From Elusimicrobiota bacterium (lineage in GTDB: Bacteria > CG03 > SLGR01 > JAFGSA01): a stretch of 64,000 nucleotides of DNA. A model generated the notes under the pieces. The model had not been told where the DNA came from. It did no database searches and worked only from the letters and a program-made list of their open reading frames with translations. The stretch covers positions 35,424 through 99,423 of the forward strand of contig JAFGSA010000023.1 in assembly GCA_016934855.1 (NCBI GenBank). Reading direction: 5' to 3'. Made by a program: the position numbers and the translations under genes. Within the stretch, counting starts at the first letter, position 1. Every line of letters begins with the position of its first letter. This document shows positions 15,663 to 23,798 of the stretch, in pieces.

Positions 15663-17465
15663 TTATCTGCCGGGTTTTCCGTTTACGGACAGTCTCGCTT
15701 TCCTGAACCCGATTATCGAATTCGATATATAAATTTCGTCCGCGGACCTCAAGTCCCCCGGACTGACGGGCCTTTCCGTAATACCGTATTTTTTAATACA
15801 CACTTTTCTCATTATGCCGCCCAGCAGGCCGGATTCCACGGGGGGAGTATATAACCGGCCGTTTTTCCTGACGTATATATTGCTAACGGCTCCTTCCGTG
15901 ACCTGCCCGAGCTCGTTAACGAACACGACATCGAAAAACCCCTTCCCCCTGGCTTTTCCGAGCGCGTCATCGTACAGGTTCCTGTTTGTGGTCTTGTGAT
16001 ACAGGAATTTATCCTTCGAACATACCCTTTTGCGCGATAAGGTGATGCGCGGGTCGCCGGCAATGCGCCGGACCCTGCTTTTGAAGACTCTTAACCTGCC
16101 GGATCCCGACAACAGCAGCCTGACCTTCCAGGCACCCGGGCCCATTTTCCCCTTCATCTTCCCAAGCTCTTCGGATATCTTCTTCCTCTCGAATCTGAAA
16201 CCGAAATAGTCCGCGGAATCCCGCATCCTGTCCAGGTGGAGCCCCCCGTATCTGTAACCGCCGTCAAACAACAAGGTTTCTATCAGTTCGAAATCGGGCA
16301 CCGGTTTCTGCGTTAAAAATCCGGCCTTGAGCCTGCACTCTCCGAACTCTTCCGCAGGCTGCGAATCGTGCACTATGCCGCCTCCCACCCCCATCTCGCC
16401 CTTTCCGTTCCTTATAAGCACGGTCCTTATCGCTACATTAAAGACCGCGTCGCCGCCCGGCCGTATGAACCCCATTGCTCCCGTGTATATCCTCCGCGGT
16501 TCTTTTTCAAGCGACCTTATTATCTGCATGCTCCTTATCTTGGGCGCCCCGGTCACGGAGCCGGAAGGGAACAGGCTCCTTACGAGATCATAGAAAACAA
16601 CGCCTTTATTCAGTCTGCCCGTTATTGTAGACGTCATCTGGAACAGCGTGTCGTATTTCTCGACTTCAAAAAGTTTTTTTACCTTCACCGTGCCCGGCCT
16701 CGAAATCCTTGAAAGATCGTTGCGCAGAAGATCCACTATCATGAGGTTTTCGCTCCTGTTCTTCCCATCCAGTCCGAGCGATATCCCTTTTTCTGCGTCA
16801 CTCGATGCATACGTCCCCCTGGCGGCCGTACCTTTCATGGGCTTTACCGTTATGCTGTCCCCTCTCTTCCTGAAAAAAAGTTCGGGAGAAAGCGAGAGTA
16901 TATGATTGCCGCCGAGCTTCGCGCAGACGTTGTAAGAAACCTTCTGTTTTTTCTTTAGGTCCTCGTACAGGTCCAGGACAGAGCCCCTGAAACCGAACAG
17001 GTACTTCATGGTAAAGTTGGCCTGATATATGTCGCCCGCGGATATATGCGCCTTTATTCTCTTCAGAGCCGACATGTAGCTTTTGCCGGTAATATTAAGG
17101 CGGATATTATCTATCTTATACCCGCCGCTTTCCGTCATCAAGGCATGCCTGAGGAATCGGCCCGAAAGCGGGCCTGCGGCGATACGGGGTTCACGGAACA
17201 CGCCGAATACGGCATAAGGGAAATCGGGTTTATCCGCTACGCGGAAAACATCCTCGAAAAGATAGCCGAGCTCATAGCTCAGGAATCCCGCGACCCAGTA
17301 TTCTCCGGAGAGCTCTTCTACTTTTTTAAAGAACTCTTCGGCCCGGGAAGGATCTTTCAGGGTCATTATTCCGGCCGGATCCCTGAAATAATACGAAACG
17401 CGGTTATCTTTGTCGAACCTGCAGGTCTCGAAAGCGAAAAAATCTTTATCCGCGCCGGGTTTCAT
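15663..17465 (-). CDS. pabB: Aminodeoxychorismate synthase component I fused to aminodeoxychorismate lyase
   Basis: Fusion of PabB (about 1-365) and PabC (about 370-600), making 4-aminobenzoate from chorismate for folate. The PabB part has the chorismate-enzyme motifs ISAGDIYQANFT, PMKGTAARG and SVTGAPKIRSMQII. The PabC part is a fold-IV PLP enzyme with lysine in FLYHKTTNR near residue 500 and EGAVSNIYV. Known PabBC fusions have this order and size (600 aa). A PabA glutamine amidotransferase is not nearby. It follows the FAD dehydrogenase gene after 49 nt and precedes tRNA-His. Confidence 0.95.
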   Translation of the reverse strand: MKPGADKDFFAFETCRFDKDNRVSYYFRDPAGIMTLKDPSRAEEFFKKVEELSGEYWVAGFLSYELGYLFEDVFRVADKPDFPYAVFGVFREPRIAAGPLSGRFLRHALMTESGGYKIDNIRLNITGKSYMSALKRIKAHISAGDIYQANFTMKYLFGFRGSVLDLYEDLKKKQKVSYNVCAKLGGNHILSLSPELFFRKRGDSITVKPMKGTAARGTYASSDAEKGISLGLDGKNRSENLMIVDLLRNDLSRISRPGTVKVKKLFEVEKYDTLFQMTSTITGRLNKGVVFYDLVRSLFPSGSVTGAPKIRSMQIIRSLEKEPRRIYTGAMGFIRPGGDAVFNVAIRTVLIRNGKGEMGVGGGIVHDSQPAEEFGECRLKAGFLTQKPVPDFELIETLLFDGGYRYGGLHLDRMRDSADYFGFRFERKKISEELGKMKGKMGPGAWKVRLLLSGSGRLRVFKSRVRRIAGDPRITLSRKRVCSKDKFLYHKTTNRNLYDDALGKARGKGFFDVVFVNELGQVTEGAVSNIYVRKNGRLYTPPVESGLLGGIMRKVCIKKYGITERPVSPGDLRSADEIYISNSIIGFRKARLSVNGKPGR

Positions 17466-17514
17466 GATAGATCATCGCGCAAAGGCGGTCCCGCGGGGTC
17501 TCTAAGCGCGGGAA

Positions 17515-18837
17515 TCAATTGCCCGCAAGAATGCCCTTTGCCGCGAGGAGCCCGGAGGCCGCGGCGCCGATTATACCCCTGCTTACCCCCGCGCCGTCGC
17601 CGGCCGAATATATCTTCCCCGAAGAGCACAGGTATCTGTCTGTCCGGATCTTCAGGCCGTGGAACTTTATTTCCGGCGCATAAAGTATCGTGGAATCCCC
17701 GGCAAGCCCGGGCATTATGTTATCGAGCTTTTCAAGGGCTTCCACTATGTTGTCCAGGTACCTTTTCGGCATGGACAGAGTTATATCGCCGTAAGTCACG
17801 TCCCTGAGGGTCGGGCTGAATATGAATTTATCCTGGTTACCTTCCCGGCTGCGGCGCCCTTTCCTGAGATCGCCCAGTCTCTGCAGTATGGGTTTTTCTC
17901 CTCCCAGGCCGTTAAACAGCCGCGCTATGAGATTTGCGTAGGTATTGGTGTTCACCAGGGGCCTGGTCAGGGGTATAGTGACCAGAACCGCGAAATTCGT
18001 ATTGCCGGATTTTTTTTCGGAATCCGAGTGCCCGTTCACCAGGACGAACTCATCGTGAGCCTCTATATCGACGAAACCCTCGGGGCATGTGCAGAAAGTG
18101 CGTACCGAGTCATTGTACCTGTCGGTCATTATATAGAACTTCATGTCCCTGGATATGCTGACGACGTCGTCTGTTATCTCTTTCGGAACCTCGACCCTTA
18201 CTCCGATGTCAACTGGCCGGTAAGAATACGGAATGCCGTTTTCCCTGAGTATCCCCTCCAGCCACGCGGCTCCGCCCCTGCCCGGAGCGAGTATTACCGC
18301 GTCCGCGTCCAGCTCGTCCAGTCCGGCGACGTCCCTTCCGAACTCGAACTCTACGCCTTTTTTCTTCAGGTCGTCTCTCATCCTGATCATCAGCCCGGCC
18401 AGCTTGTCCGAACCTATATGCGTCTGCCTGGGCGAGACGAAAGTTATCCCGTACTGCATCGATTTTTTCTTCAGAAGCCCCACAGCCCCGTCATCCGTCT
18501 TTACGGATTTTACGCCGTAAGAACTGAAAACGGCTTCCACCTCATCTACAAGCTCCCCGTTCTCCCGGGCATCTATTACCTCGCTGAGAGTGCTGCCGAT
18601 ATTAGTGTCGAATATCAGTTTCCCGTCGGAAAAAAGCCCTGCGCCGCCGCCGCCGTATATGATATTGCAGGGGTCGCATTTGGTGCATCTGCCCCTGGTG
18701 CCGACCTGGCATACCCTTTTTTCTATATCCCTGCCCCTGTCCAGCACCCTGACATCGCAGTGTCCGGCCAGTTTGTGCGCGGCGAAAAACCCGGCAGGAC
18801 CCGCGCCGACTATAGCGACTTTCTTCTTACTTCTCAT
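17515..18837 (-). CDS. FAD-dependent dehydrogenase (COG2509-like)
   Basis: A 440-residue flavoprotein with an N-terminal Rossmann motif VGAGPAGFFAAHKL, a cysteine-rich segment GRCTKCDPCNIIYGGGGAG, and a C-terminal FAD closure DGAGVSRGIIGAAASG. This set is characteristic of the uncharacterised FAD-dependent dehydrogenases of COG2509, whose substrate is unknown. It overlaps the short PurA-like gene by 11 nt and precedes pabBC, so these three genes form one unit. The CxxCxxC cluster might bind metal or an Fe-S centre (inference). Confidence 0.85.
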   Translation of the reverse strand: MRSKKKVAIVGAGPAGFFAAHKLAGHCDVRVLDRGRDIEKRVCQVGTRGRCTKCDPCNIIYGGGGAGLFSDGKLIFDTNIGSTLSEVIDARENGELVDEVEAVFSSYGVKSVKTDDGAVGLLKKKSMQYGITFVSPRQTHIGSDKLAGLMIRMRDDLKKKGVEFEFGRDVAGLDELDADAVILAPGRGGAAWLEGILRENGIPYSYRPVDIGVRVEVPKEITDDVVSISRDMKFYIMTDRYNDSVRTFCTCPEGFVDIEAHDEFVLVNGHSDSEKKSGNTNFAVLVTIPLTRPLVNTNTYANLIARLFNGLGGEKPILQRLGDLRKGRRSREGNQDKFIFSPTLRDVTYGDITLSMPKRYLDNIVEALEKLDNIMPGLAGDSTILYAPEIKFHGLKIRTDRYLCSSGKIYSAGDGAGVSRGIIGAAASGLLAAKGILAGN

Positions 18838-19843
18838 ATTCCAGCACGTGCTCGACCCCGGGGCCGTAGGACAGCAGTGATATCACGGGAAACGGATATA
18901 CGGAAGAAAGTTCTTTCTTAATGTCTTCGAGGAAACTCTTCGCCTGGTGGCTGAATTCGCCGTCTTTTATGTTCCCGAACACGTCCATATGCGTTATGCA
19001 TATCCTGGTAGCGCCGTTTATCTGCACCGCTTTTCTCGCGTTATCCCACTCGAACTCGCCTATCCTCCTTTTGCGCCCGCTGACCGTCCCGACTTCCCCG
19101 CCGGCGGTATGATACCATTCCGATACATTTTTTTCCTCGTTCTTCAGCGGGCCGGGAGCTACCCGGGTCACGTAGGGCTTGAACACTATATATACGTCTT
19201 CTACGGCCGTCGGTCCTATACCGACTTCGCCGAGGAATGTCGATGCCGAAGTGTCCCTGCTGGTAACAAACGGGAATTCGCCGTGTATAAGGCTCAGACC
19301 GAACCCCTGATCGCCTTCCACCAGGACCTTTTTATCCTGCCCCAGCGCCGCGAATATTTCTTCAGTGGTGTCGGCTATATACGGTTCGATCTCCGGTATG
19401 TCTTTCGCGAAAACCGTACAGCTGTCCCTTTTTATCTTTTCAATGCGGGCCGTACCGAGTCCCGTACCCACGCTTCCTATTTCATCCATGAGATGCCGGT
19501 CGGATCTCTCTTTGTCCTTGTGCCTGTCGGTGATTACGGTAGCGTATTTGTCGATCCCGAGCCTGCCGGAACCCTTTAATCCCGTACTCTCTATCTCGGC
19601 GAGCATCCGCGGGATATCTATAAAAGCTCCGCGGCCTATGAGTATCCTGGACCTCTCGTTGATATATCCGCAGGGTATGGTGGCCAGCCCGAACGATTTT
19701 CCCCTGTAGTTTATAGTGTGGCCCGCGTTGGGCCCGCTTATCCTCACGCATATATCGAAATCTTTTTTCAGCGCCAGGTACGCGGCGAGCTTTCCTTTCC
19801 CCTCGTCTCCCTTTTGTCCTCCTACAATAACGGTTACAGGCAA
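18827..19843 (-). CDS. Adenylosuccinate synthetase homologue, short archaeal type
   Basis: A 338-residue PurA-family protein. The GTP/IMP active-site motif GGQKGDEGKGK has the catalytic D13, and NAGHT provides H42. VEGDQGFGLSLIHG, VTSRDTSAS and TVSGRKRRIGEF follow. Length and wording match archaeal PurA (about 340 aa) rather than the 430-aa bacterial enzyme, which is encoded separately at 37822. It could be a second adenylosuccinate synthetase or act on another purine or acid substrate. The catalytic Asp is kept, unlike in phage PurZ. The start is TTG at 19843 behind a strong AGGAGGT. Confidence 0.85.
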   Translation of the reverse strand: MPVTVIVGGQKGDEGKGKLAAYLALKKDFDICVRISGPNAGHTINYRGKSFGLATIPCGYINERSRILIGRGAFIDIPRMLAEIESTGLKGSGRLGIDKYATVITDRHKDKERSDRHLMDEIGSVGTGLGTARIEKIKRDSCTVFAKDIPEIEPYIADTTEEIFAALGQDKKVLVEGDQGFGLSLIHGEFPFVTSRDTSASTFLGEVGIGPTAVEDVYIVFKPYVTRVAPGPLKNEEKNVSEWYHTAGGEVGTVSGRKRRIGEFEWDNARKAVQINGATRICITHMDVFGNIKDGEFSHQAKSFLEDIKKELSSVYPFPVISLLSYGPGVEHVLEYEK

Positions 19844-19935
19844 GATATTCTACCTCCTAGTTTATTCGTTAAAAGATGTGTATCGGGTACAATGAACGAT
19901 TTTATTTATTTAGTCTCAAAAATCAAATACGGGGT

Positions 19936-22047
19936 CTACTTCTTTCTGAATTGATCAAGATAAAACCGCAACAGATAGGGCTTATTCTTCTCTCCTATCC
20001 AGACGCTCTTGCCGTCCCAGCCTACGCATGAGATGTCAGCCGTCGGGTCTATATCGGACGGGAAACCGTAAGTCTCGGCCACCGATAGGCTGCTGTCCAT
20101 ATTGTGCTTATATAGTTCTTTTGCGTTCTTATCCGCACTCCAGATGTTTTTCCCGTCCCAGAAAACGCCTATGAGCCCCGAGCCTTTTACCGGGTATTCA
20201 GATACGATCTTCATGCCGCCTCCGGACAGCTCTAGTTTATATATCTTGCTTTCGTCCATATCGGATACCCACAGATATTTTCCGTCATAAAAAAGCCCCG
20301 TCGGGTTGACGCCTTCATACAGATAATAATCCTTTACGGTCAGCTTGGCGTCCAGTAAATGGAAATTTATCATAAAAGTCAGGGAGTCTATGCTCCACAG
20401 GCCGTTGCCCGCCCAGGCCAGGCAGACAAGCTGTTTGTCCTCGAAATAATACTTCTGTATGAGCGGCAGGTCCTTGTCTACGGAATGCTTGTAGACACTC
20501 TGTTCCATCCAGTCGCAGGTCCAGAGGTTCTTCCCGTCACAGGTTATCGCTACGGGATTCCTGTAACTCAGCCCGTACACGTGCTGCTCCGGGGCCTTTT
20601 CCGATTTTACTGATTTTTCCGCAGGCGGCGCAGCAGGTTTCTTCTGCTCAGGTACAGCAGCGGATTTCTCTTTTACCGTTTCCTTCTTCTTTTGAGCCGC
20701 GATCACCGGCTGCTCTTCTTTCTTTACCTGCGCCCGGGATACGGGTTCTTTCTTCTCTTCCTTTTTCACGGGCGCCGGCTGTTCCTTTTTCTTCTGCGCC
20801 GCTTCGCGGTGTTCCTGTTCGATCGTATCCAGGATTATCTCCTTCTCGACTGCCGCCGTATTGACCTTCGCAACGGGCGGCGTCTCCCTGGTCGCGGGCC
20901 TGGACCTCACGACAAATACAACAACGGCGGCGCTGACTATGACCGCGCCGAGCGGCAGCACGGCCCTTTTCAGCACGTCTATATAGTTAGCCGCCTTTCC
21001 CGCCCGCCTCTGCCTGTCCAGCCTTTCCCTGAGGTCAGCGTTCTCTTCGGAGGACTGCTTCAGGCTGCTCTCGAGCGAGCGTATCTTATCTCCCAGCATG
21101 AGGAGCTCGCCTTCCTTCCTGCTGACTATCTCTTCCTTTTCTTTCTTAAGATCGTCTTCCTTGCCGATGGCGCCGGCATTTACATCGCTTATTTTTTTCT
21201 CATACTCGGCGACAAGCTCCTCCCTGCGGATAGTATTCTCGTTGATTATATCGGTAATTTCCGCCCTGAGCTTTTCTATTGTCTCGTCCCGCCGCCGGAT
21301 CTGCTCCTCGTATTCGGCGGTCTTCCCGGCATTTTCTTCCTTCTGGAGCTCTTCTTTCTGCTCATACTCCCGCCGGATCTGCGTCTCGATGTATTTCATC
21401 TTGTCTTCGTACTGCAGCATCAGCTCGTTAAGCCGGGACTCGTGGTCCTCCTTGCTCACCATATCCTTTTTCTCTTCTATCCCGTGGTGGAGCATCACGC
21501 TTTCTTCCGTTAAATGAGTAACTTCGTTGCGAAGAGACCCCAGGGATTCGCTCAATGCAGTTATTTTACCCTCGTATTCCTGTATTATCTTCTCTTTTAT
21601 CTGTTCCAGGCGGGCCTTTTCCTGCTCCCATTTTTCGTTGAGGTATTTCTCGTGCTCCCTTTCTTTCTGTTTATATTTCTCTCCGAGCTCCTCTTCCAGC
21701 TCTTCCTTCAGGGACATCCTGTATATGGACTTTTCTTTTTCGACCATCTCATCGTGCATTTCCGAGCTCTTCCTGTATTCCGCGTTCTTCTCGTCCAGCA
21801 CTTCTATCTGTTTTTTCATGGATTTAAGCTGTTTATAGAGGTCTACTATATCGTCGGTCTTCTCTTTTATATCGTCATTGAGATTAGAGAGCCTGTCCTT
21901 GAGCTCCGCCTTGACTATGTCGTTCCAGTAGTTCAGGACCTCGAAAACGTCCTTGTTATACTGGTTATTGCTGAGGTTGCTCATATGCTCGAGGTCTCTC
22001 AGCCTCCACAGTTTTTCTTCGAAAAGTTTGAGGACTTTCTCTAACAT
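19936..22047 (-). CDS. Coiled-coil / transmembrane / propeller protein
   Basis: A 703-residue protein. Residues 1-50 are helical, and about 50-345 is an uninterrupted Glu/Lys-rich coiled coil. One transmembrane helix lies at about 361-380. Residues 381-487 are a Lys/Glu/Pro/Ala-rich linker like that of TonB, and 488-703 hold five FDGKYLWVSD-type propeller repeats. With no signal peptide, the coiled coil should be cytoplasmic and the propeller periplasmic, held away from the membrane by the linker. The propeller is paralogous to that of the receiver protein at 992-2170, from the shared (E/Q)QHVYxxSYxNP entry to the final LD(E/Q)(L/F)RK. The function is unknown. It appears to be transcribed alone from a leaderless-type promoter. 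Confidence 0.88.
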   Translation of the reverse strand: MLEKVLKLFEEKLWRLRDLEHMSNLSNNQYNKDVFEVLNYWNDIVKAELKDRLSNLNDDIKEKTDDIVDLYKQLKSMKKQIEVLDEKNAEYRKSSEMHDEMVEKEKSIYRMSLKEELEEELGEKYKQKEREHEKYLNEKWEQEKARLEQIKEKIIQEYEGKITALSESLGSLRNEVTHLTEESVMLHHGIEEKKDMVSKEDHESRLNELMLQYEDKMKYIETQIRREYEQKEELQKEENAGKTAEYEEQIRRRDETIEKLRAEITDIINENTIRREELVAEYEKKISDVNAGAIGKEDDLKKEKEEIVSRKEGELLMLGDKIRSLESSLKQSSEENADLRERLDRQRRAGKAANYIDVLKRAVLPLGAVIVSAAVVVFVVRSRPATRETPPVAKVNTAAVEKEIILDTIEQEHREAAQKKKEQPAPVKKEEKKEPVSRAQVKKEEQPVIAAQKKKETVKEKSAAVPEQKKPAAPPAEKSVKSEKAPEQHVYGLSYRNPVAITCDGKNLWTCDWMEQSVYKHSVDKDLPLIQKYYFEDKQLVCLAWAGNGLWSIDSLTFMINFHLLDAKLTVKDYYLYEGVNPTGLFYDGKYLWVSDMDESKIYKLELSGGGMKIVSEYPVKGSGLIGVFWDGKNIWSADKNAKELYKHNMDSSLSVAETYGFPSDIDPTADISCVGWDGKSVWIGEKNKPYLLRFYLDQFRKK

Positions 22048-22056
22048 GGTGTTTTT

Positions 22057-22065
22057 ATTATAGCA
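22057..22065 (-). promoter_or_regulatory. Extended -10 promoter of the coiled-coil/propeller gene
   Basis: The minus strand reads TGCTATAAT (22057-22065), an extended -10 box ending 9 nt before the ATG at 22047. No Shine-Dalgarno and no clear -35 box are present, so the transcript is probably leaderless. Confidence 0.5.
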
Positions 22066-22257
22066 CAGTATTTTTCAAATATCTATTGACCGGCGGGAAG
22101 ATGCCCGGCGGATTCCATCAACTGAATTGCCGTCTATCACAAGGTATATTGTCAGCGCGCTTTCCCGAATTATCTATCATATATCTTGTATTAACCCGCT
22201 TTTTCCGCAGCAATGGCGGTGTTAAAGCCAGTTTATTTTCCAACAAAAGAAAATTTG

Positions 22258-22263
22258 TATAAT
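22258..22263 (+). promoter_or_regulatory. -10 box of the plus-strand SGNH gene
   Basis: TATAAT at 22258-22263 ends 7 nt before the ATG at 22271. No Shine-Dalgarno precedes the start codon and no convincing -35 box is visible. The geometry suggests a leaderless mRNA. The rest of the 223-bp gap from 22048 shows no other gene. Confidence 0.45.
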
Positions 22264-22270
22264 ATATATT

Positions 22271-23263
22271 ATGAGAAAAATCCTGTTTATTTTCCTCGGT
22301 TTATTGTCTGCAATATTTATTTCCGAGCTATTACTCAGGCTGGATCCGAAATATCGTTTTGATAGCTTAACCGGCTGGACTCATTCAGTAACCAGTGAAT
22401 ATCACGCCAAGTGTTACCGGCCCTCTAAAATACTCGGATTAGAACTAATACCCGGTTCCTGCGACAGGATAAACTCCCTTGGTATGTATGACAAAAGCTA
22501 TTCCATGGAAAAACCCGGGAATGCGTACAGGATCCTTCTGCTCGGAGATTCTATAACCGAAAGGGGAGCATGGAGTTCAATTATAGAAGAAAGGCTGAAT
22601 AGCCAGGGTCATTTTGAAATATTAAATTGCGGGGTAAGTGCATGGGGACTGGTTAATTATTACAGATACTTAAAATATAAAGGTCTTAAACTTGAACCCG
22701 ACATGGTCTTGATAGGTTTTTGTTTGAATGATCTAAGTAAGGCATTGGTTTATATTTATACAGATAAGAAGAAAAAGGAAATGAAATTATTCACGATAGA
22801 AAATAGCAAAGGATCCGACTTTTCCGTAAAAGTAAATCCAGGGCTGTTCAGGTATTCTTTTCTTTACCGTTTTTTATTCATAAATGTGATAAAAGGGGCT
22901 GATCCCGCCAAAAGAGACGATAAAACCTGCGTTCAGATGTTATCGGAAATGAAAATGATGGCCAATGGAAATATTTACGCAGTTATTTTCCCCTATCTGA
23001 AACCGCTGGAACAATATTCTGGTTCTGAAAATGCCGAGTATACTGACTTGATCAGTGCACTGGAAAATACCGGAATTGAGTATCTGGATTTACACGATCA
23101 TTTTAATCGATTCAGCGATGCACAGTTGATTTCCTACAGGATTTTTCCTGAAGACCAGATTCATTTCAATGAAGAAGCGAATGAAATAAAAGCAAATGTG
23201 ATATATTCATGGCTGCTGGAAAAAATAAAAAAGGCGGGCGTAGACCGGCCCGACGTGCAATAG
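22271..23263 (+). CDS. SGNH-family hydrolase with N-terminal membrane anchor
   Basis: A 330-residue protein with a hydrophobic N-terminus (about 3-22, signal anchor) and a complete SGNH triad. Block I is LLGDSITERG, block III is GFCLNDLSK (Gly-x-x-Asn), and block V is DQIHFN with the Asp/His pair. It is likely a periplasmic esterase, deacetylase or acyltransferase of surface glycans; the substrate is unknown. The gene is visibly AT-richer than its neighbours and is the only plus-strand gene in this stretch. It lies next to tRNA-Pro and a partial tRNA-Pro copy, all of which suggest horizontal acquisition. Confidence 0.85.
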   Translation: MRKILFIFLGLLSAIFISELLLRLDPKYRFDSLTGWTHSVTSEYHAKCYRPSKILGLELIPGSCDRINSLGMYDKSYSMEKPGNAYRILLLGDSITERGAWSSIIEERLNSQGHFEILNCGVSAWGLVNYYRYLKYKGLKLEPDMVLIGFCLNDLSKALVYIYTDKKKKEMKLFTIENSKGSDFSVKVNPGLFRYSFLYRFLFINVIKGADPAKRDDKTCVQMLSEMKMMANGNIYAVIFPYLKPLEQYSGSENAEYTDLISALENTGIEYLDLHDHFNRFSDAQLISYRIFPEDQIHFNEEANEIKANVIYSWLLEKIKKAGVDRPDVQ

Positions 23264-23350
23264 TCTTACTAGCCGGAGATGTCCTGCGCCGGGCCGTCTT
23301 GCCGCGTCAAAGCTCGAAGAGCGACGACGGAAGCCTTTCAGGCGAAGGCC

Positions 23351-23380
23351 TGGTCGGGGTGAGAGGATTTAACCCCCGGC
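23351..23380 (-). pseudogene. Partial tRNA-Pro copy (3' end remnant)
   Basis: About 30 bp match the last 30 bp of tRNA-Pro at 23517 (CCA, acceptor strand and T arm): TGGTCGGGG(T/C)GAGAGGATTT followed by AACC(C/T)CCGGC, with two substitutions and one missing base. No anticodon arm follows, so it is not a functional tRNA. It lies 166 bp from the intact gene in the same orientation, as left by recombination at a tRNA 3' end or by a decayed tandem tRNA. Confidence 0.6.
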
Positions 23381-23453
23381 GTCGCTGAAGCTCCCAATTG
23401 GGGCTCGGCCGCCCCTCTTGCGCTCGCAATACTCGCTGTCATCCCCGCATATA

Positions 23454-23489
23454 TCCGGAAAAATCCTTTTTCCGGACCTTTTGGGCCGC
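23454..23489 (-). terminator. tRNA-Pro 3' trailer hairpin
   Basis: A perfect inverted repeat, TCCGGAAAAA / TTTTTCCGGA with a 3-nt loop (23454-23476), lies between the convergent SGNH gene and tRNA-Pro. The A5/T5 tracts lie inside the stem, so it could terminate from either side. Together with the adjoining AAAAGG and GCGGCC it matches the trailer of tRNA-His. Confidence 0.55.
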
Positions 23490-23516
23490 AGCTTTTAATC
23501 CTCTTTCTTATATGGC

Positions 23517-23594
23517 TGGTCGGGGCGAGAGGATTTGAACCTCCGGCCCCCTGCTCCCAAAGCAGGTGCTCTAGCCAAACTGAGCTACGCCCCG
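23517..23594 (-). tRNA. tRNA-Pro (anticodon TGG)
   Basis: Complete cloverleaf. The acceptor is CGGGGCG/CGCCCCG with discriminator A and encoded CCA. The anticodon arm is CCTGC-TTTGGGA-GCAGG with TGG anticodon, and the T arm is GGAGG-TTCAAAT-CCTCT. C1:G72 is the usual bacterial proline identity pair. Confidence 0.97.
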
Positions 23595-23601
23595 ACTAAG
23601 T

Positions 23602-23798
23602 TAAATAACAAATATCAAGTATCAAATAACAAACATATCGGCTGTAAGCTGTACGACCCACAAAAAGTCGCTGGTTGCTAGTCGCTAGTTGCCAGTGAAA
23701 CGTGAAGAGTGAAGCGTGAAACGTATCTCATATCTCACATCTCACATCTGGTATCTGTTATCTCTCCTTATAACTTAAAACTTACAACTTATAACTTT
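23602..23798 (-). repeat. Heptad-repeat element behind rdgB
   Basis: From the rdgB stop toward tRNA-Pro, nearly the whole gap is 7-bp units. These are TTATAAG, TTGTAAG, TTTTAAG, TTATAAG, then GAGAGAT and CAGATACCAGATG, then ATGTGAG-type, CGTTTCA-type and GCAACTA-type heptads, and finally GATATTTGTTATTTG-like AT units near 23610-23640. The first four modules match the elements at 41919 and 62442 in order. The end overlaps rdgB: its last two codons and stop (AAG TTA TAA) are repeat sequence. Confidence 0.85.

Noticed and set aside
18827..19843. PurZ (aminoadenylosuccinate synthetase for Z-DNA)
   Set aside because: The catalytic aspartate of GDEGKG is retained, whereas PurZ replaces it. No phage, DatZ or MazZ-like gene is nearby.
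23602..23798. CRISPR-like array
   Set aside because: The tandem units are 7 bp, degenerate and without spacers, and no cas genes are present. The pattern is a heptad repeat.
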